A DNA stretch of 64,000 bases, taken from Nymphaea colorata. Taxonomy: Eukaryota > Streptophyta > Magnoliopsida > Nymphaeales > Nymphaeaceae. The stretch spans positions 10,946,704-11,010,703 of the forward strand of contig NC_045139.1 in assembly GCF_008831285.2 (NCBI RefSeq). Reading direction: 5' to 3'. Position numbers and translations under genes: made by a program. A model generated the notes under the pieces. It was not told where the DNA came from. It searched no databases and saw only the letters and a list, made by a program, of their open reading frames with translations. Below, one piece after another: positions 49,993 to 61,211 of the stretch. Positions within the stretch are counted from its first letter, which is position 1. Each line of letters starts with the position of its first letter.

Positions 49993-51925
49993 GGCTGTGT
50001 TTGATTGCAATGAAGAATTTAACGTGGTAAATTTACTACAGTAAATTTTTCTAGAAAAAAGTACAGGATGAAATTTAACCCTCTTCTCATTTGAGGTCCT
50101 GTTTGATTGCAGAGAAGTTTTTTGCAGGGCAAAATTAACTGTGTTTGATGCACATGGTAGTTTTTTGTAGGTTAAATTTAACTGTGTTTGGTGCACATGG
50201 TAAAAATTAGGAGAGATTTTTTTCCTGACCGTTGGAAATTGTTGTTTTATTGGTTCTCCTCCAATTTCACGTGAGTAAAAATTGAAACTTTGAGATTTCC
50301 ATCTTTTTTTCAACAAAGACCTTGCACAATTACCAAACATTCTCCTTAACACAATTCTTAAATCTCGAAACCCCACAAATGAGATGGAAGGCGGAAGATG
50401 GCAATCGAGCAAAGAGTGTCATTCTTTTGTAAAATTAAATGCAAGCAATGTATAACAAGAGGAAGCATGGTGATCGCGTTCTGATCAAACAATAACACAG
50501 CAAGATGTGCAAGGAAAAAGAACAAGCGAAACAACAACAAAAAAAAAGAAAGTAAGATTCATCGACATATTTATTGTGATAAATGTCGTATGGATTTCAA
50601 GCCTGATGTTAGGGTCTAAATGTCTAGCTGTGGATACAAACTTTACCTAAGCATTAGAGAATGTGAACCCACTTTGGAAAAGGAGCAGCATATCCTAATA
50701 TGCTGCAATATAATGAATACAAGGGTTTCTGCAGGCATCAAACCTTTTTTTTCACAAGTTGACCGGCCACAAGAAAATGGAGAAATTCCAACAGATGCAT
50801 TATTGCCTCCTTTATCTTTTTCGTTATCTTTTCCTTTTTCATCTTTCTCTATGCATTATTTCCTCCTTTATCATGTAAATCTCATAGTTGTATCCTTGGT
50901 CTAAAAAATGAAGAGCTAAGTTCCTGAGTATGTGGCTAAAACCTCAAATCTGAGGTCCCATGGGAGGGAGGTCTTACGTTGGATCTGAAAGCCCCCTTAG
51001 GCCTCAGATCACCTCAAATCTCAGCTCTAACGTAAACAAACACCTCCGTCGGTAACATAAGAGCAGAAAAAAAGCCAGGCATGAACACAAAGGGACACAA
51101 CAAAAGGATTGAAGCATATCACCATTCACAGTCGAACAAGTTGTTGTATACCTGTAGGGAAGTCGATTGGAACGTCTTTCCTCCTGGGACCTCAAGAACC
51201 GCAGGGGAGAAGGAGCAAACGATTTCAAACGGAGAGCAAAGAGACAACGACCCTGTAGAGGGAGAGAGGAGAAAGAGATCAGGGAACCTATAGCAGAAAT
51301 AGAAGGAGAGGGGGGGGAGGCAACCTTACCGACAAAGAGGGGATCTTCTGCTTCGATAAAGACGAAGACGCTGTGGATGGAGAGCTTCGATTGTCAGCTT
51401 CAGGAGGCAACGATAGATGTCTTCGACTTAGAGGAAGAGGCAGCGACGAAGAGTAGTTTGATTGCAGACGAAAAGCAAGAGAAATCGATGCCTTCAGGCA
51501 GCTTCGGCAAAGAGGAAGACACAAGGATGGAGAGCAAAAGGCAGCGAAAGAGAGGCAGCGTGGAGGAGGAAGAGGAAGACGGAGGCCTGTGATGGAGAGA
51601 AGGAGAACAAGAGCAGCGACAGCGAAGAAGGGAGCTTCAGGCAGTGACAGAGGAGAAGGGGACTTCAGGCAGAAGGGGAAAAACGCGAGGGCTTCGATGG
51701 AAGGGGAAACCGAGAGAAAAGGAGGACGAAATTTTGAGCCCTAACGGCTCAAAATTTTGTTTGCGGAAAAAATTTTGTTCTGCGTTAATTTTACTCCCAT
51801 CGTGCGAAAAATTCGCATGAAAATTTCACACGTTTGATGCTCTCAACTCACAGCAATTGAAATTTCAACTGGTCGTACAGTTTTCACCCGCCCCTCCAAT
51901 TTTCCCGCTACAATCAAACGTAGCC
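49993..51925. mobile_element. PIF/Harbinger-like non-autonomous element with TTA target site
   Basis: The left end reads GGCTGTGTTTGATTGCA and the right end, inverted, GGCTACGTTTGATTGTAGC. TTA lies immediately outside both ends (49990-49992 and 51926-51928), the target typical of PIF/Harbinger. The 1.93 kb interior includes repeats of the terminal motif (CCTGTTTGATTGCAG at about 50,099; a doubled GTGTTTG(A/G)TGCACATGG at about 50,143 and 50,183) and a purine-rich, GC-rich block at 51,160-51,740. No transposase is visible. Confidence 0.75.
51160..51740. other. Purine-rich block inside the Harbinger-like element
   Basis: This block is rich in GAAGAGG, GAGAGG and GGAGAAG words and is open for 141 codons on the + strand at 51167-51592, producing a low-complexity Glu/Lys/Arg-rich peptide. 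The composition alone explains the open frame, and I do not accept it as a gene. It might be a captured genomic fragment. Confidence 0.35.
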
Positions 51926-51928
51926 TTA

Positions 51929-54600
51929 GGCTCTTTTATGGGTGGCGAGTCATCATCCTTTCACTCACCCATAAGAAGCTAATGCAGAGAATTTTTCATG
52001 GTAACTTTTCTAGTTGAAAAGTTATGTTTAATATAATATGGGTAATATACTATTCATAAAGATATGAATATGTGTAATCAAGGGTAAAATACACATGAAC
52101 TGTCATTTTAAAGTCTAATGTAAGCTCAAAGGCAACTTTTCAATATATCTGTTATCTTCTATCAAACACTCAAAAACAAATTCAAAATTATTTTTTCCTC
52201 ACATTCAAAACAATGAAAAGTATATGTACAAAACTTCCTTCCATTATCAACTCAATAAAGTTTTTAGAAAAAACTATTTTTCATAAAAAAAAAGTAAATG
52301 TTCCTTATTACAAATATATTTCAAAAAAATAAAAAATATTGGAGACTTCTCATTCTCTTTGACCCACTAGTTGAATCAAATGAGGGAAAATTTTTCTCTT
52401 TTTTTTTCTAAATTCTAAATTTTTAAAGAAAAAAATCAATAATATATATATAGGGAGAAAAAAATGACAGGTATGTGACCAAGGCCGTGAAATCCTTTTA
52501 GCTATTGATCTTTTCCAATGGAAAACTAAGAAAAAATCAAGAAAAAAAATTGTTACCTGAAATATTTTATCTTCTTTAACTCATTAATTTTCTCTCAACC
52601 TTTCATCTTAAAAATATGAATCGCCAAGATAATTCTATATCTTGCACCTAATAGTCATAGTTATATATATATATATATATATATAACCTATTTTCGTTTG
52701 AGTAATGTTCTAAAACCCAGTTTCTCGAAACTTGAGTCATCAATTACCAACTCATTACCCAATGGGTTAACTCAATGACTTGAGTTGGGTTTTGTTAACT
52801 ATTATTTGTGAAAAGAAAAATAATATATATCATGTTACTTAAATGTAAAAAAGGTTGTGCGATGGCCTATTTGCTTGTATAATTTACAAATAAGTAAAAC
52901 AACATCAAGCAAAATAATGACTAAGTTATGCAATAACAAGAAACCAAACAATAGGTTAATCTTAGTTTTGTAATTTAACATAATTGAGTATTAAGTATCA
53001 AAATATCAATAAAAGAAAACAAAACAAGCACTAAAAATCATGATACTTAACAATTATAACTATCCAACAGCAAAAAAAACTAAACATGCATTTATATATT
53101 ATCTAAAATTGTAAGGTTCAATGGAAAGAAACTATTTTGTCCAATTAGAATCAGTAGATGACTGTACCTGAATGCTACTTTAAACAAACTTAACTTTTCA
53201 TTTACAAATTGGCTACAAAGAAATCAACATAAAAAACTAGTACTTCATCACTAAATTTTGAGTGAAATAAATGAATTGACCATGCGATTTGAACGAGTTA
53301 TCGAAATGTATTTTCATGTTTTGGATATAACCAAGTCCCACACTGGTTTGAACCAAGCTTTTAAAAATTGCTTCAAATGTATAATACAATCATGAGAATA
53401 TTCTTTATTTCCAAACTAATTGTTGTGTACTTTATTATTTAACGAATTATCATGAATTAATATAGGTTTTGTTTTCCATTGCTGCATTTGATATTTCCTC
53501 ACATTGTTTGATAAACATGATTTTTCTAATATTTATTGAGAACAATTACTATAACAAAATTTTAGCAGTCATTTTTCTTACCAATTTCATTTGATTATCT
53601 AGTGGCAAAGAGAAACTAGCTCATAGAGTCATAGTTTGGTTGTTTCAACAAATTACTTTTTTTTTTTCACTCAGTTGCACTTGCATGTAATATTGTTGCA
53701 AATTTGTTGGATTTCCTTAGCCATCTTGTTTATTGACTTATTAATTTGATGTTTTTTTATTCAATAACAAAAGAAAATTTTAACTATAATGTTGGATTTC
53801 TTTTGGGCAATTAGATGAAGGAATGTCTAACAACATAGAGTCAAAATTTGAGCATAAGAAAATACGAGCAGTTGTGACTAAAGTGGAGAGGAATATGTTT
53901 TGTTCCACCTTATAAGCGGAGAATATGTTCTAATAATACCTATGTTGTCCACTTCATCAATTGGCACTGAGTTTGTTAATGGCAAAAATGTTTTTTTGAG
54001 TTTTATGAAGCATGTGCAAATATGAATGAGTTTGATACTCAGATAAATCATACAAAAAAAGAAAAAAGCTTACATATACTAAAGGAATCAATATAAAAAT
54101 AATAAAGGGAAAGAAGCAAAACATTGTGACAATGTGTGGTTGCCCCAAAAAAAATACATGCTTTATATATCGTGAAAAAACAAGAAGTGTTAAAGAGTTT
54201 GCCAATAATCTAGACAAACGTAATGATGTAGCAAAAAACATGCCTCTTTTGCTTTTAGGCCTTATCAAGTAAGCATGATGTAAATCCATGGACCTTTATT
54301 TGTTTTAGGCCTTGCCAAGTAATTAATGTTTTAGCTATTGAAACCAGTGGAGTTGAAAATAGTTCACTTAACAAAGAGCTCATATTAGGAAAGTGAAAAA
54401 ATGTAAAATATTCTTAATTTGTTTTGAATTACTTTTAATGAAGGAATGGGGTATGTACTTTCACTAAGTTATCCAAGTTGACACAATGAGAAAAAAGGCC
54501 TTTGGCCAAACTGATCATGTGGTGACCAAGTCATGTGATGGGACTCTTAAGCTTATAACATTTTATGCTAGAAATATCATATTCTTGATGCTCTTGTTGT
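51929..54600. other. Very AT-rich intergenic DNA
   Basis: No gene was recognised. It includes poly(A)/poly(T)-rich stretches, a (TA)n run near 52,664-52,685, a fragment of the GAGTTG/CAACTC repeat near 52,720-52,800, and two copies of TTTTAGGCCTT(A/G)(T/C)CAAGTAA near 54,253 and 54,303. Confidence 0.45.
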
Positions 54601-54619
54601 TTGTTTTGCAAGTCAGTCT

Positions 54620-55400
54620 AAGACCATCTCTTTCTGGGAGGCTTGTGAGGATCCTAATTGGCAAGCAGCCATGCAAAAAGAAACTAATGTTCTTAATGGT
54701 AACAAAGCTAGGATTTCAGTTCGCATGTCAACATGATTCACATATTGTTAGTTGTAAATGGGTTTGGAAAATTAAGCATCAAGTAGACAGACCATTGGAA
54801 AATATAAAGCTCGATCGTCTTGTGACACATGAGTTCAATCAACATCTACTAATAAACTACCATTAGACTTATTCTTTCTATTGCATTAAGTAGACAGTGG
54901 GCCATCGAGCAATTATATGGGAATAATATCACATATATTTATTTCAAATGGTTTATATTGAACAATCTCTTGGTTTTGAAAATTAGATGAGAATAGTACC
55001 TTATTTCATAAATATTTATTTGAAACTATTTATATTGAACACATTATGATTTTGAAAATAATATGTTTCATGAACATGCTTGCAAGCTGCAAAAATCACT
55101 TTATGGGCTTAGGGAAGCCCCCATGCTTGATTCTCCAACTTAAATTTCTTTTTCAAATCTATTGAATTTGTTGAATCTCTTTCAAACACATCTTGGTTTA
55201 TTCTAAAGAAAGACAAAGTGATTTTTTTTTTGTTTTAGGTTATGTTGATTATATAATTATTACAGAAACAATCATGGGTATATTACTCATTTGATTGAAA
55301 AACATATGAAGGAATTTGCTTTAAAAGATTTGGAAGAGTTGTATTTCTTTCTTGGCATTGAGGTGTTGCAGAAAGAACTCGGTTAAACTACTTCAAAAGA
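54620..55400 (+). mobile_element. Ty1/copia reverse-transcriptase relic
   Basis: Fragments of the copia reverse transcriptase appear in order across several frames: EACEDPNWQAAMQKE near 54,638; SCKWVWKIKHQVDRPLE near 54,750; CKLQKSLYGLREAP near 55,080; YVDYIIITETI near 55,240; and an eroded F-ALKDLEELYFFLGIEVL piece near 55,305. They correspond to the family's DPxWxxAM, CKWVxKIK, KLxKSLYGLKQAP and YVDDIII blocks. Stops and frameshifts, and YVDY in place of the YVDD core, show it is dead. LTRs were not found. Confidence 0.75.
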
Positions 55401-55599
55401 AACATATTTTAGAACTTTTCATGATGATAGAAATGCTAAATGAGAATGCGAAGATAGTTTTTGCTCTGGTGGTCATTCCTCCACCTTTGACTAAGAACAG
55501 AACCAAGTTCAATGTCATTACATAGTCAAGAGCTATCATCAGAGCTCCAAAGTATGCCACTATGTTTAGACTGGTTATCTCCTTTGTTGTTATCCAAGT

Positions 55600-57011
55600 G
55601 TGTTAATACATGGCAGGATTCCATAGTGGAGCATTGTGTTATAACATAGAGAATTCTCATATATTTAAAGGGCACCATATAATATGGTCTCTTTTAAATT
55701 ATATTTTTCATGTCTCATTAAATATTCACATCTTATTTCTATGTTTATCATCATTCAATGGATTCATTGTGATTATTTCAATAATTTTACTAAGTTGGTT
55801 ATTGTATATACTTGTTCATGTAAACACATATTTTTCTATTATGTTTTCTCCTCTTAGCTTAAATAACCACCAAGAACATGAACATTGCAGTTTTATTTTT
55901 ATATGTTCAAGTAAAAAACTAGAAGAATAAAGTTGGAGAAGTCTTTTATTAACTCTGAAGATATTTTAGTTTTCGAAGATGTCCACCTATTGGAATGCCT
56001 TTTCCACACACACACACACACATACATATATAAAGAAAGAGTGAGAGAGAGATAGAAAAGTGATAGACATAAGGCCCTTAGATGCAAGACTTGTATCTTG
56101 GCCATCATTTTTTTTAAGGTGAATGATTGAGAGAAAATCAAGGAGAAAAGGTTGTTAATTATTATTTTTCTCATTGATTTTTTCTCAATCATTTATCTTG
56201 AATATATATATATATATATATATATACTTTTTTACATCTCTCGAAGCTAATGTAGAGATTAGAGCAATCGGTTGTGATAATTGATAACAGAGTTCTAATT
56301 TCTACTTATAGTGCTACTCAATTCCTTTCAATTTATAGTCCCTAACTGCCAGTTAGCTGAAAACTTAATTCATTTGCTTCCTTGTCATAATAACACCAAT
56401 CATGGAAGGCATATTGGAACTTTGGGGGTGGGGGAATAACCTTGGGCTTTTACATCACCTAGTGAGTGTCACTCATTCAAGGATGTCTTTCCTCCAAGTA
56501 AAATGAAAATGAAAAAAAGGGAAAAAAAAAAAAAGGAAACCTGAACACCTTTGCAAATGTCTTGCATAGAGGGGCTGGCAAATAGGTTGGCATGTACCCA
56601 TTTTTTTGCTTAAACATCAACTGCTAATAGCAAGCAAAAAATCTAACATACATTTGTTTTGTGGTATTTAAGAAAATGAATGTCTTGTTGTGTTGTTTAT
56701 AGAACAAGGTTAATATATTATCCTGGAGCAAACTATGACTTAGTCATAATACTTGCACAAATGAATGTATGAATATATTATCCTATTCTATAGTGTTTGA
56801 AAATATGGAAACAATAACATAAATTTTCACATAATAGAAGAGCAAAAGCTTTGAATTTCCTATTTCACTTTCTCCAGCATTGGAAGAGAGGGTTTGAAGC
56901 CCTTTCTACTTCTCTACACCATAGTCTTTCCCACTCTCTTTGGGTGATAATGGAGAAGGCTTAAAGCCTTTGTCATAGAGAGAGACCTCAGAAGCCCTTT
57001 CTTATGCAAAA
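55600..57011. other. AT-rich intergenic DNA
   Basis: No gene was recognised, but a small hairpin repeat lies at 56116-56200 and a (TA)n run just after it. From about 56,880 the words GAGAGGG(T)TTGAAGCCCTTT recur, and they occur again near 57,340. Confidence 0.45.
56116..56200. repeat. Hairpin-forming inverted repeat
   Basis: AATGATTGAGAGAAAATCAA, followed by GGAGAAAA, pairs with TTTTCTCATTGATTTTTTCTCAATCATT across a loop of about 14 bases. It may be a very small MITE, or a TE end next to the (TA)n tract. Confidence 0.75.
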
Positions 57012-59879
57012 CTGGTTATATGCGCCATACTGGTGCATGAAATTTCGTGTGCCAATATGGTTAATGATAAAAGTACCCCTCGTTCACATAGAAAAAGACA
57101 AGTTTTTGGTAAGATAAAAATGATAATAAAAAAAGTGAAATCACTACAAAGAACATGTTTTTTTATAAATTACAAAAACATCCCCTTCTTTTATTGTGCA
57201 TGCAAGCTGCAGACACAACCTTTACTATTTCTTATGTGGCATGCACTCTCTTTTGTTGCGGGTGGAGATCTCTCTTTGACCACTTTGAGAGGGACTCTCT
57301 TTTGGTGATGGTAAAGAGGGCATGATGCCTTATCTTTTATCGGCATGAGAGAGCTTGAAGCCTTTGCTCATGTTGCTAAGAGTGTGTGGGTGTTTTTTTT
57401 TTTTTTTTAATGTTGGCAGAGAGCTTCAAACCTTATTTGCTTTAGTCACATTGCATTTCCAATTCTATTCTCATTGTTTTGTGGTAGGCCATGAACAAAA
57501 ATTTTGTTAGATATGGAACACACAAGTAAAGACATATGTGTGTTTCATTGTTTGTCTAAAAAACTATTGATATGACATTGATTAAAAGAGCACTTATATA
57601 ATGAATGGAGAAAAAGGCGCAAAAGATGATATAGACAAAAACTATCCAAAGATAGTAGGCCCAAAAGTTTTCATCAAACTGAAAAAACAACTTGTAGAAA
57701 GAGATCAACTCACCATTCTTGCTTCTCAAGTTGTTTTGGAGAAAATTAGCAGGACGCTGCTCGTGAAGTGGGATGTAATGAACTTGATGCTTTGAATTAC
57801 ATGTAGTTGGAGAAGTGGGATAGGCAGAGACACCTCTGACTAGATGTCATTAGGGGTTGGGGGGAGCTCCTTCCATTTGTTAGAGGTAGCAATGCTACTT
57901 GCTTTGGCAACTTTGACTATGTCTACTACATGCAAGAGTAATCCAATAATGCAAAAAGGGAGTTAAAGTCTTCTTCCTCCTCTGCCTTCTCTAATTCCCA
58001 CACAGGCCATCTTTAATCACAAAAATCATCCTGGAAGAGTCATGTTGTTCCGTTCTAGTAACTTGAAGACACCAAGACCTCTCCTCCACTGCCAAGGATT
58101 GTCGACAACAGGTACACAACCAGTTTCCAACTAAGTTTCCTATATAACTCCTCTTTACTCATTTTGATCATTGTTAAATTTGTCTAAGAGTTCCAAGTGG
58201 TTTTGGGGTGTTTGATAGAGAGTTCATCACCCAAATGCAAAACCATGTTTTCCAAACCACCAAAAATTACAGATAAGTGGGACAAACATCCAACAACATT
58301 TTAGCCTAGTGGTGAAACCAGAAATTTCTTGTTAAGGGGCGCTCTAACTCTAAGTATAAATTTCAAACTTGAAGGGGCATTCATATGTAAAAAAAAAATT
58401 AAAAATTAATGAGGTTTCTATATATGAATATTGTAAATTTAGTGGTCTGGTGTGGGCAATTGCCCACTCCAGCCACAACATAGCAACGACACTGTTTTAG
58501 CCGGAGCTAGTTATATGCGGCGGCTGGCGCACAATTTTTTTGTAAATTTCCAAACGGCCTGGAGATAATCAGCTATGAGTCCAAAACAGAATTATGAAAG
58601 AAAAAAAAAAAAGTGAAGTGGTTTCCCCTCTGATTTGCATAAAGAGTACCCAGAAGCTAAATGGAAACCAAACATCTTTAGCCTCCTTCACACGAGAGAC
58701 CCTTAGGACATGAAATTAGTATTCTAGCCAAGTACATGAATGAGACTAGAATAGCTCCATCATTATGCCCACAGCCAAATAGTTTTCCCGTCATTAAGAG
58801 CCCACAGGAGATCTTCATGGATCACCTACCATCCCCAGAGAATACCTTTACATGTATAAGAGACCCATGACTTTTTCTTATAAATCGAATATCAAAACAA
58901 AGATATATATACTTGTGTGCAACAAACTCATTGTAAGAAGTTCTCTTCAATTTGATATTCTTAGGGAAAGATGCTAGACAGAGATACTTTATTAATTCAA
59001 ATTCTTAATGTTCACCACCTTAGGTTGCGTTTGATAGCCCCAGATCTCATATCTGAGGTTGGATTTCAAGGCAAAATCCATAGTTTTAGTAAACATTGGA
59101 TCTCTGAACCATGGATTAAAAATCTTTGATAGAGAGGAAATCTATGGTTTTGAGATCCGAACCCCCCCCCCCCCCCAATGAGATCTCTCACGTGGATTCA
59201 GGGACGGAGCCAGAATTTTTTTTAGGGGCGAGCCAAACCATCCGCAGGTCGGGCCAAGAGGAGCGACGGTAGGGCCAAGAGGAGCGACAGGTCGAGCCAA
59301 ACTAAAAAAATTTGTTTTTTTACATATAAAAAAAAAAATTCTGGGCTCACCCGGGCCATGGCCCAAGCGAGCCCCCCCTCCCTCTGCCCCTGCGTGGATC
59401 TATGATTCGTGTGGGAAATTGATGCATAAAGCACCACTGGTTGGCAGGAACCAGCAGCTGCCTCAATTCACCCACAACCACACACACATACACAAAGAGA
59501 GAAAGAGAGAGAGAGAGATTTCTAAAGCCTTGACTGCCGTGGTAGTTGAGAACCGAGAAAGAGAGAGAGAACCAAAGAGTTGAAGCCTCAATGTCGAGGG
59601 TTGCCATCGAGGCCATGGATGTTTGGGTTTCAAGCCTAAAACTCTCCACTCACCCAATGGATTGCCTAGGGTTTTATGAGAAAAAGTTGCATGGGAAGGA
59701 GATAAGGATATTTTGATAATTTATTAAAAAAAATGTCCTTCATAGTGTTTTTATTTTTATTTTATTTCAAATTTTGTCTTTACAACAAATTTTCTTTTTC
59801 AGGATGAACGAAGGTTATTTTAGTCATTAACCATGCTGACGTACGAAAAATCATTCACCAATATGGCACATATAACCAA
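57012..59879. mobile_element. Possible Mutator-like element with about 185-bp inverted ends
   Basis: The segment 57012-57195 and the reverse complement of 59690-59879 align over about 185 bases: GGTTATATG(C/T)GCCATA(C/T)TGGTG, then TGGTTAATGA, then CGTTCA, AAAAAG and TTTATAAATTA-like blocks, roughly three-quarters identical. Long inverted ends are typical of Mutator-like elements. I could not find a 9-bp target duplication, the interior shows no transposase, and the right arm lies inside another element, so a single intact unit is doubtful. Confidence 0.45.
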
Positions 59880-60147
59880 GTTTAGGGTTTTATGCTATCA
59901 TGGGTTTTCGACCTAATGGACGGAGAGAGAGAGAGAGAGAAAGAGAGGGAGAGAGAGAGAGAAAGAGAGGGAGAGAGAGTCACCATCAATCGATGTATAG
60001 GGAGAGAGGGGGACAAGGAGAGGGAGAGAAAAGAAAAAGTTATCAAACATTGTTTTCTAAAACCATGGTTTTTAAAATCCTTGATTTTGAAATCCTCATA
60101 TCTTAAATCAGTCCTAGATCTGAGATATGGGGCTAACAAATGGAACC
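59023..60147. mobile_element. Second PIF/Harbinger-like element with TTA target site
   Basis: The left end is GGTTGCGTTTGATAGCCCC and the inverted right end GGTTCCATTTGTTAGCCCC. TTA flanks both (59020-59022 and 60148-60150). Each arm extends about 100 bases with words such as GATCT(C)ATATCTGAG and AACCATGG that pair across the element. The interior has received other insertions, including the small element at 59199-59392 and a GA-rich tract at 59922-59979. Confidence 0.75.
59199..59392. mobile_element. 194-bp hAT-like insertion nested in the Harbinger-like element
   Basis: It begins CAGGGACGGAGCC and ends, inverted, CAGGGGCAGAGGG. The flanks CGTGGATT (59191-59198) and CGTGGATC (59393-59400) match at seven of eight bases, supporting an 8-bp target duplication. 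It is related by its end sequence to the elements at 35396-35552 and 22625-22755. Inside, GGGCCAAGAGGAGCGAC is repeated. Confidence 0.7.
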
Positions 60148-60150
60148 TTA

Positions 60151-61140
60151 AGAAAATTAATTGACATTGCTTTTTCCAAGCATCCAAATGAAACAACATC
60201 ATTGTCCCGCCACAAAAATGACACTAAGACTATGGGGCTTTTGAGCAAGTCCATGCAACTTGCAAATATAATATTCAACATTTGAAATAACTTGTAGATT
60301 TTTGTAATGTTGTAAACTTTTTGTTGGCTTGGTATCATGAGTTTGCTCATCGATACCGGCATACCTATCCAATAGACATCGTAGTGATGTCTTGTTTTTT
60401 TTTATTCCGAAACTAAAATAGTATAAATATTAATAAACTTTGTTTTTTTTTATTCCTAAAATAAAATAGTATAAATACTTTAAAAACAAATATTGGATGT
60501 TTTCAAAAATTGAATAAAAATGAAAAAATTACATGTAAACTCTTACTAGACCTGCATCGCCTAAGTGACAAGCTCGATATTAACTATGAATTGTTGCTTT
60601 CGCCAAAACATTTGGATATAGAAGCTATAGCTTGGAAGCAAAATACAATTTGATTCACTAATTGCAAATGCTCATATATGAGCGTTGACAATGTTTTGAG
60701 TATATACTCATAAAACATTTACATAAATCTTTTTTAAATATCGATCTCCAGAATTTCATACAATTCTGTGGGGATGATATAATTTATAATATTTAAATTA
60801 TTATTATTCATGAAAATGAAAAAATAAGCTGATACAGACAAAATTGTCTTTGCAAATGCATACCGATACGATACCACGCACGCCGATACGAATGTCGCTG
60901 TACCCCAGGGAGCACGGCCGGTCGATCGCCGCAATATCCACCGGTACTGGGCGAGGCTACTGGAGACTCGCTCTTTCCAGAAATACCATCACTGTAACTC
61001 CAAAAAGACAAATGAACATCAGAGCAATTTAACTCGTCCGCGATCATACTTCCCAGTGTTGTGAAGGGCAAAATGGACCGAAATAATAGCTTGGGGCCTT
61101 GTTGAGGAAGAGCCTACCTCCCGTTCTGTCGCTTCCGTTC
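60151..61140. other. Intergenic DNA upstream of the ubiquitin-protease gene
   Basis: AT-rich up to about 60,840, then a GC-richer stretch with CCGATACGATACC-like words. No protein similarity was seen. The last part is the promoter of the protease gene. Confidence 0.5.
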
Positions 61141-61144
61141 CCTG

Positions 61145-61152
61145 TATAAAAG
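61145..61152 (+). promoter_or_regulatory. TATA box of the ubiquitin-protease gene
   Basis: TATAAAAG lies 67 bases before the start codon at 61212. A transcription start near 61,175 would leave a short GA-rich leader (GAGAGAGAGGGGGGAAG). Confidence 0.75.
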
Positions 61153-61211
61153 GGCGAACGTTGCCCGCTTGAATCTAGGAGAGAGAGGGGGGAAGCGAGG
61201 AAGCGAATGCG

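Noticed and set aside
51167-51592. 141-codon Glu/Lys/Arg-rich open frame
   Set aside because: It is purine-rich low-complexity DNA inside a Harbinger-like element, without a recognisable domain. The frame is explained by composition.
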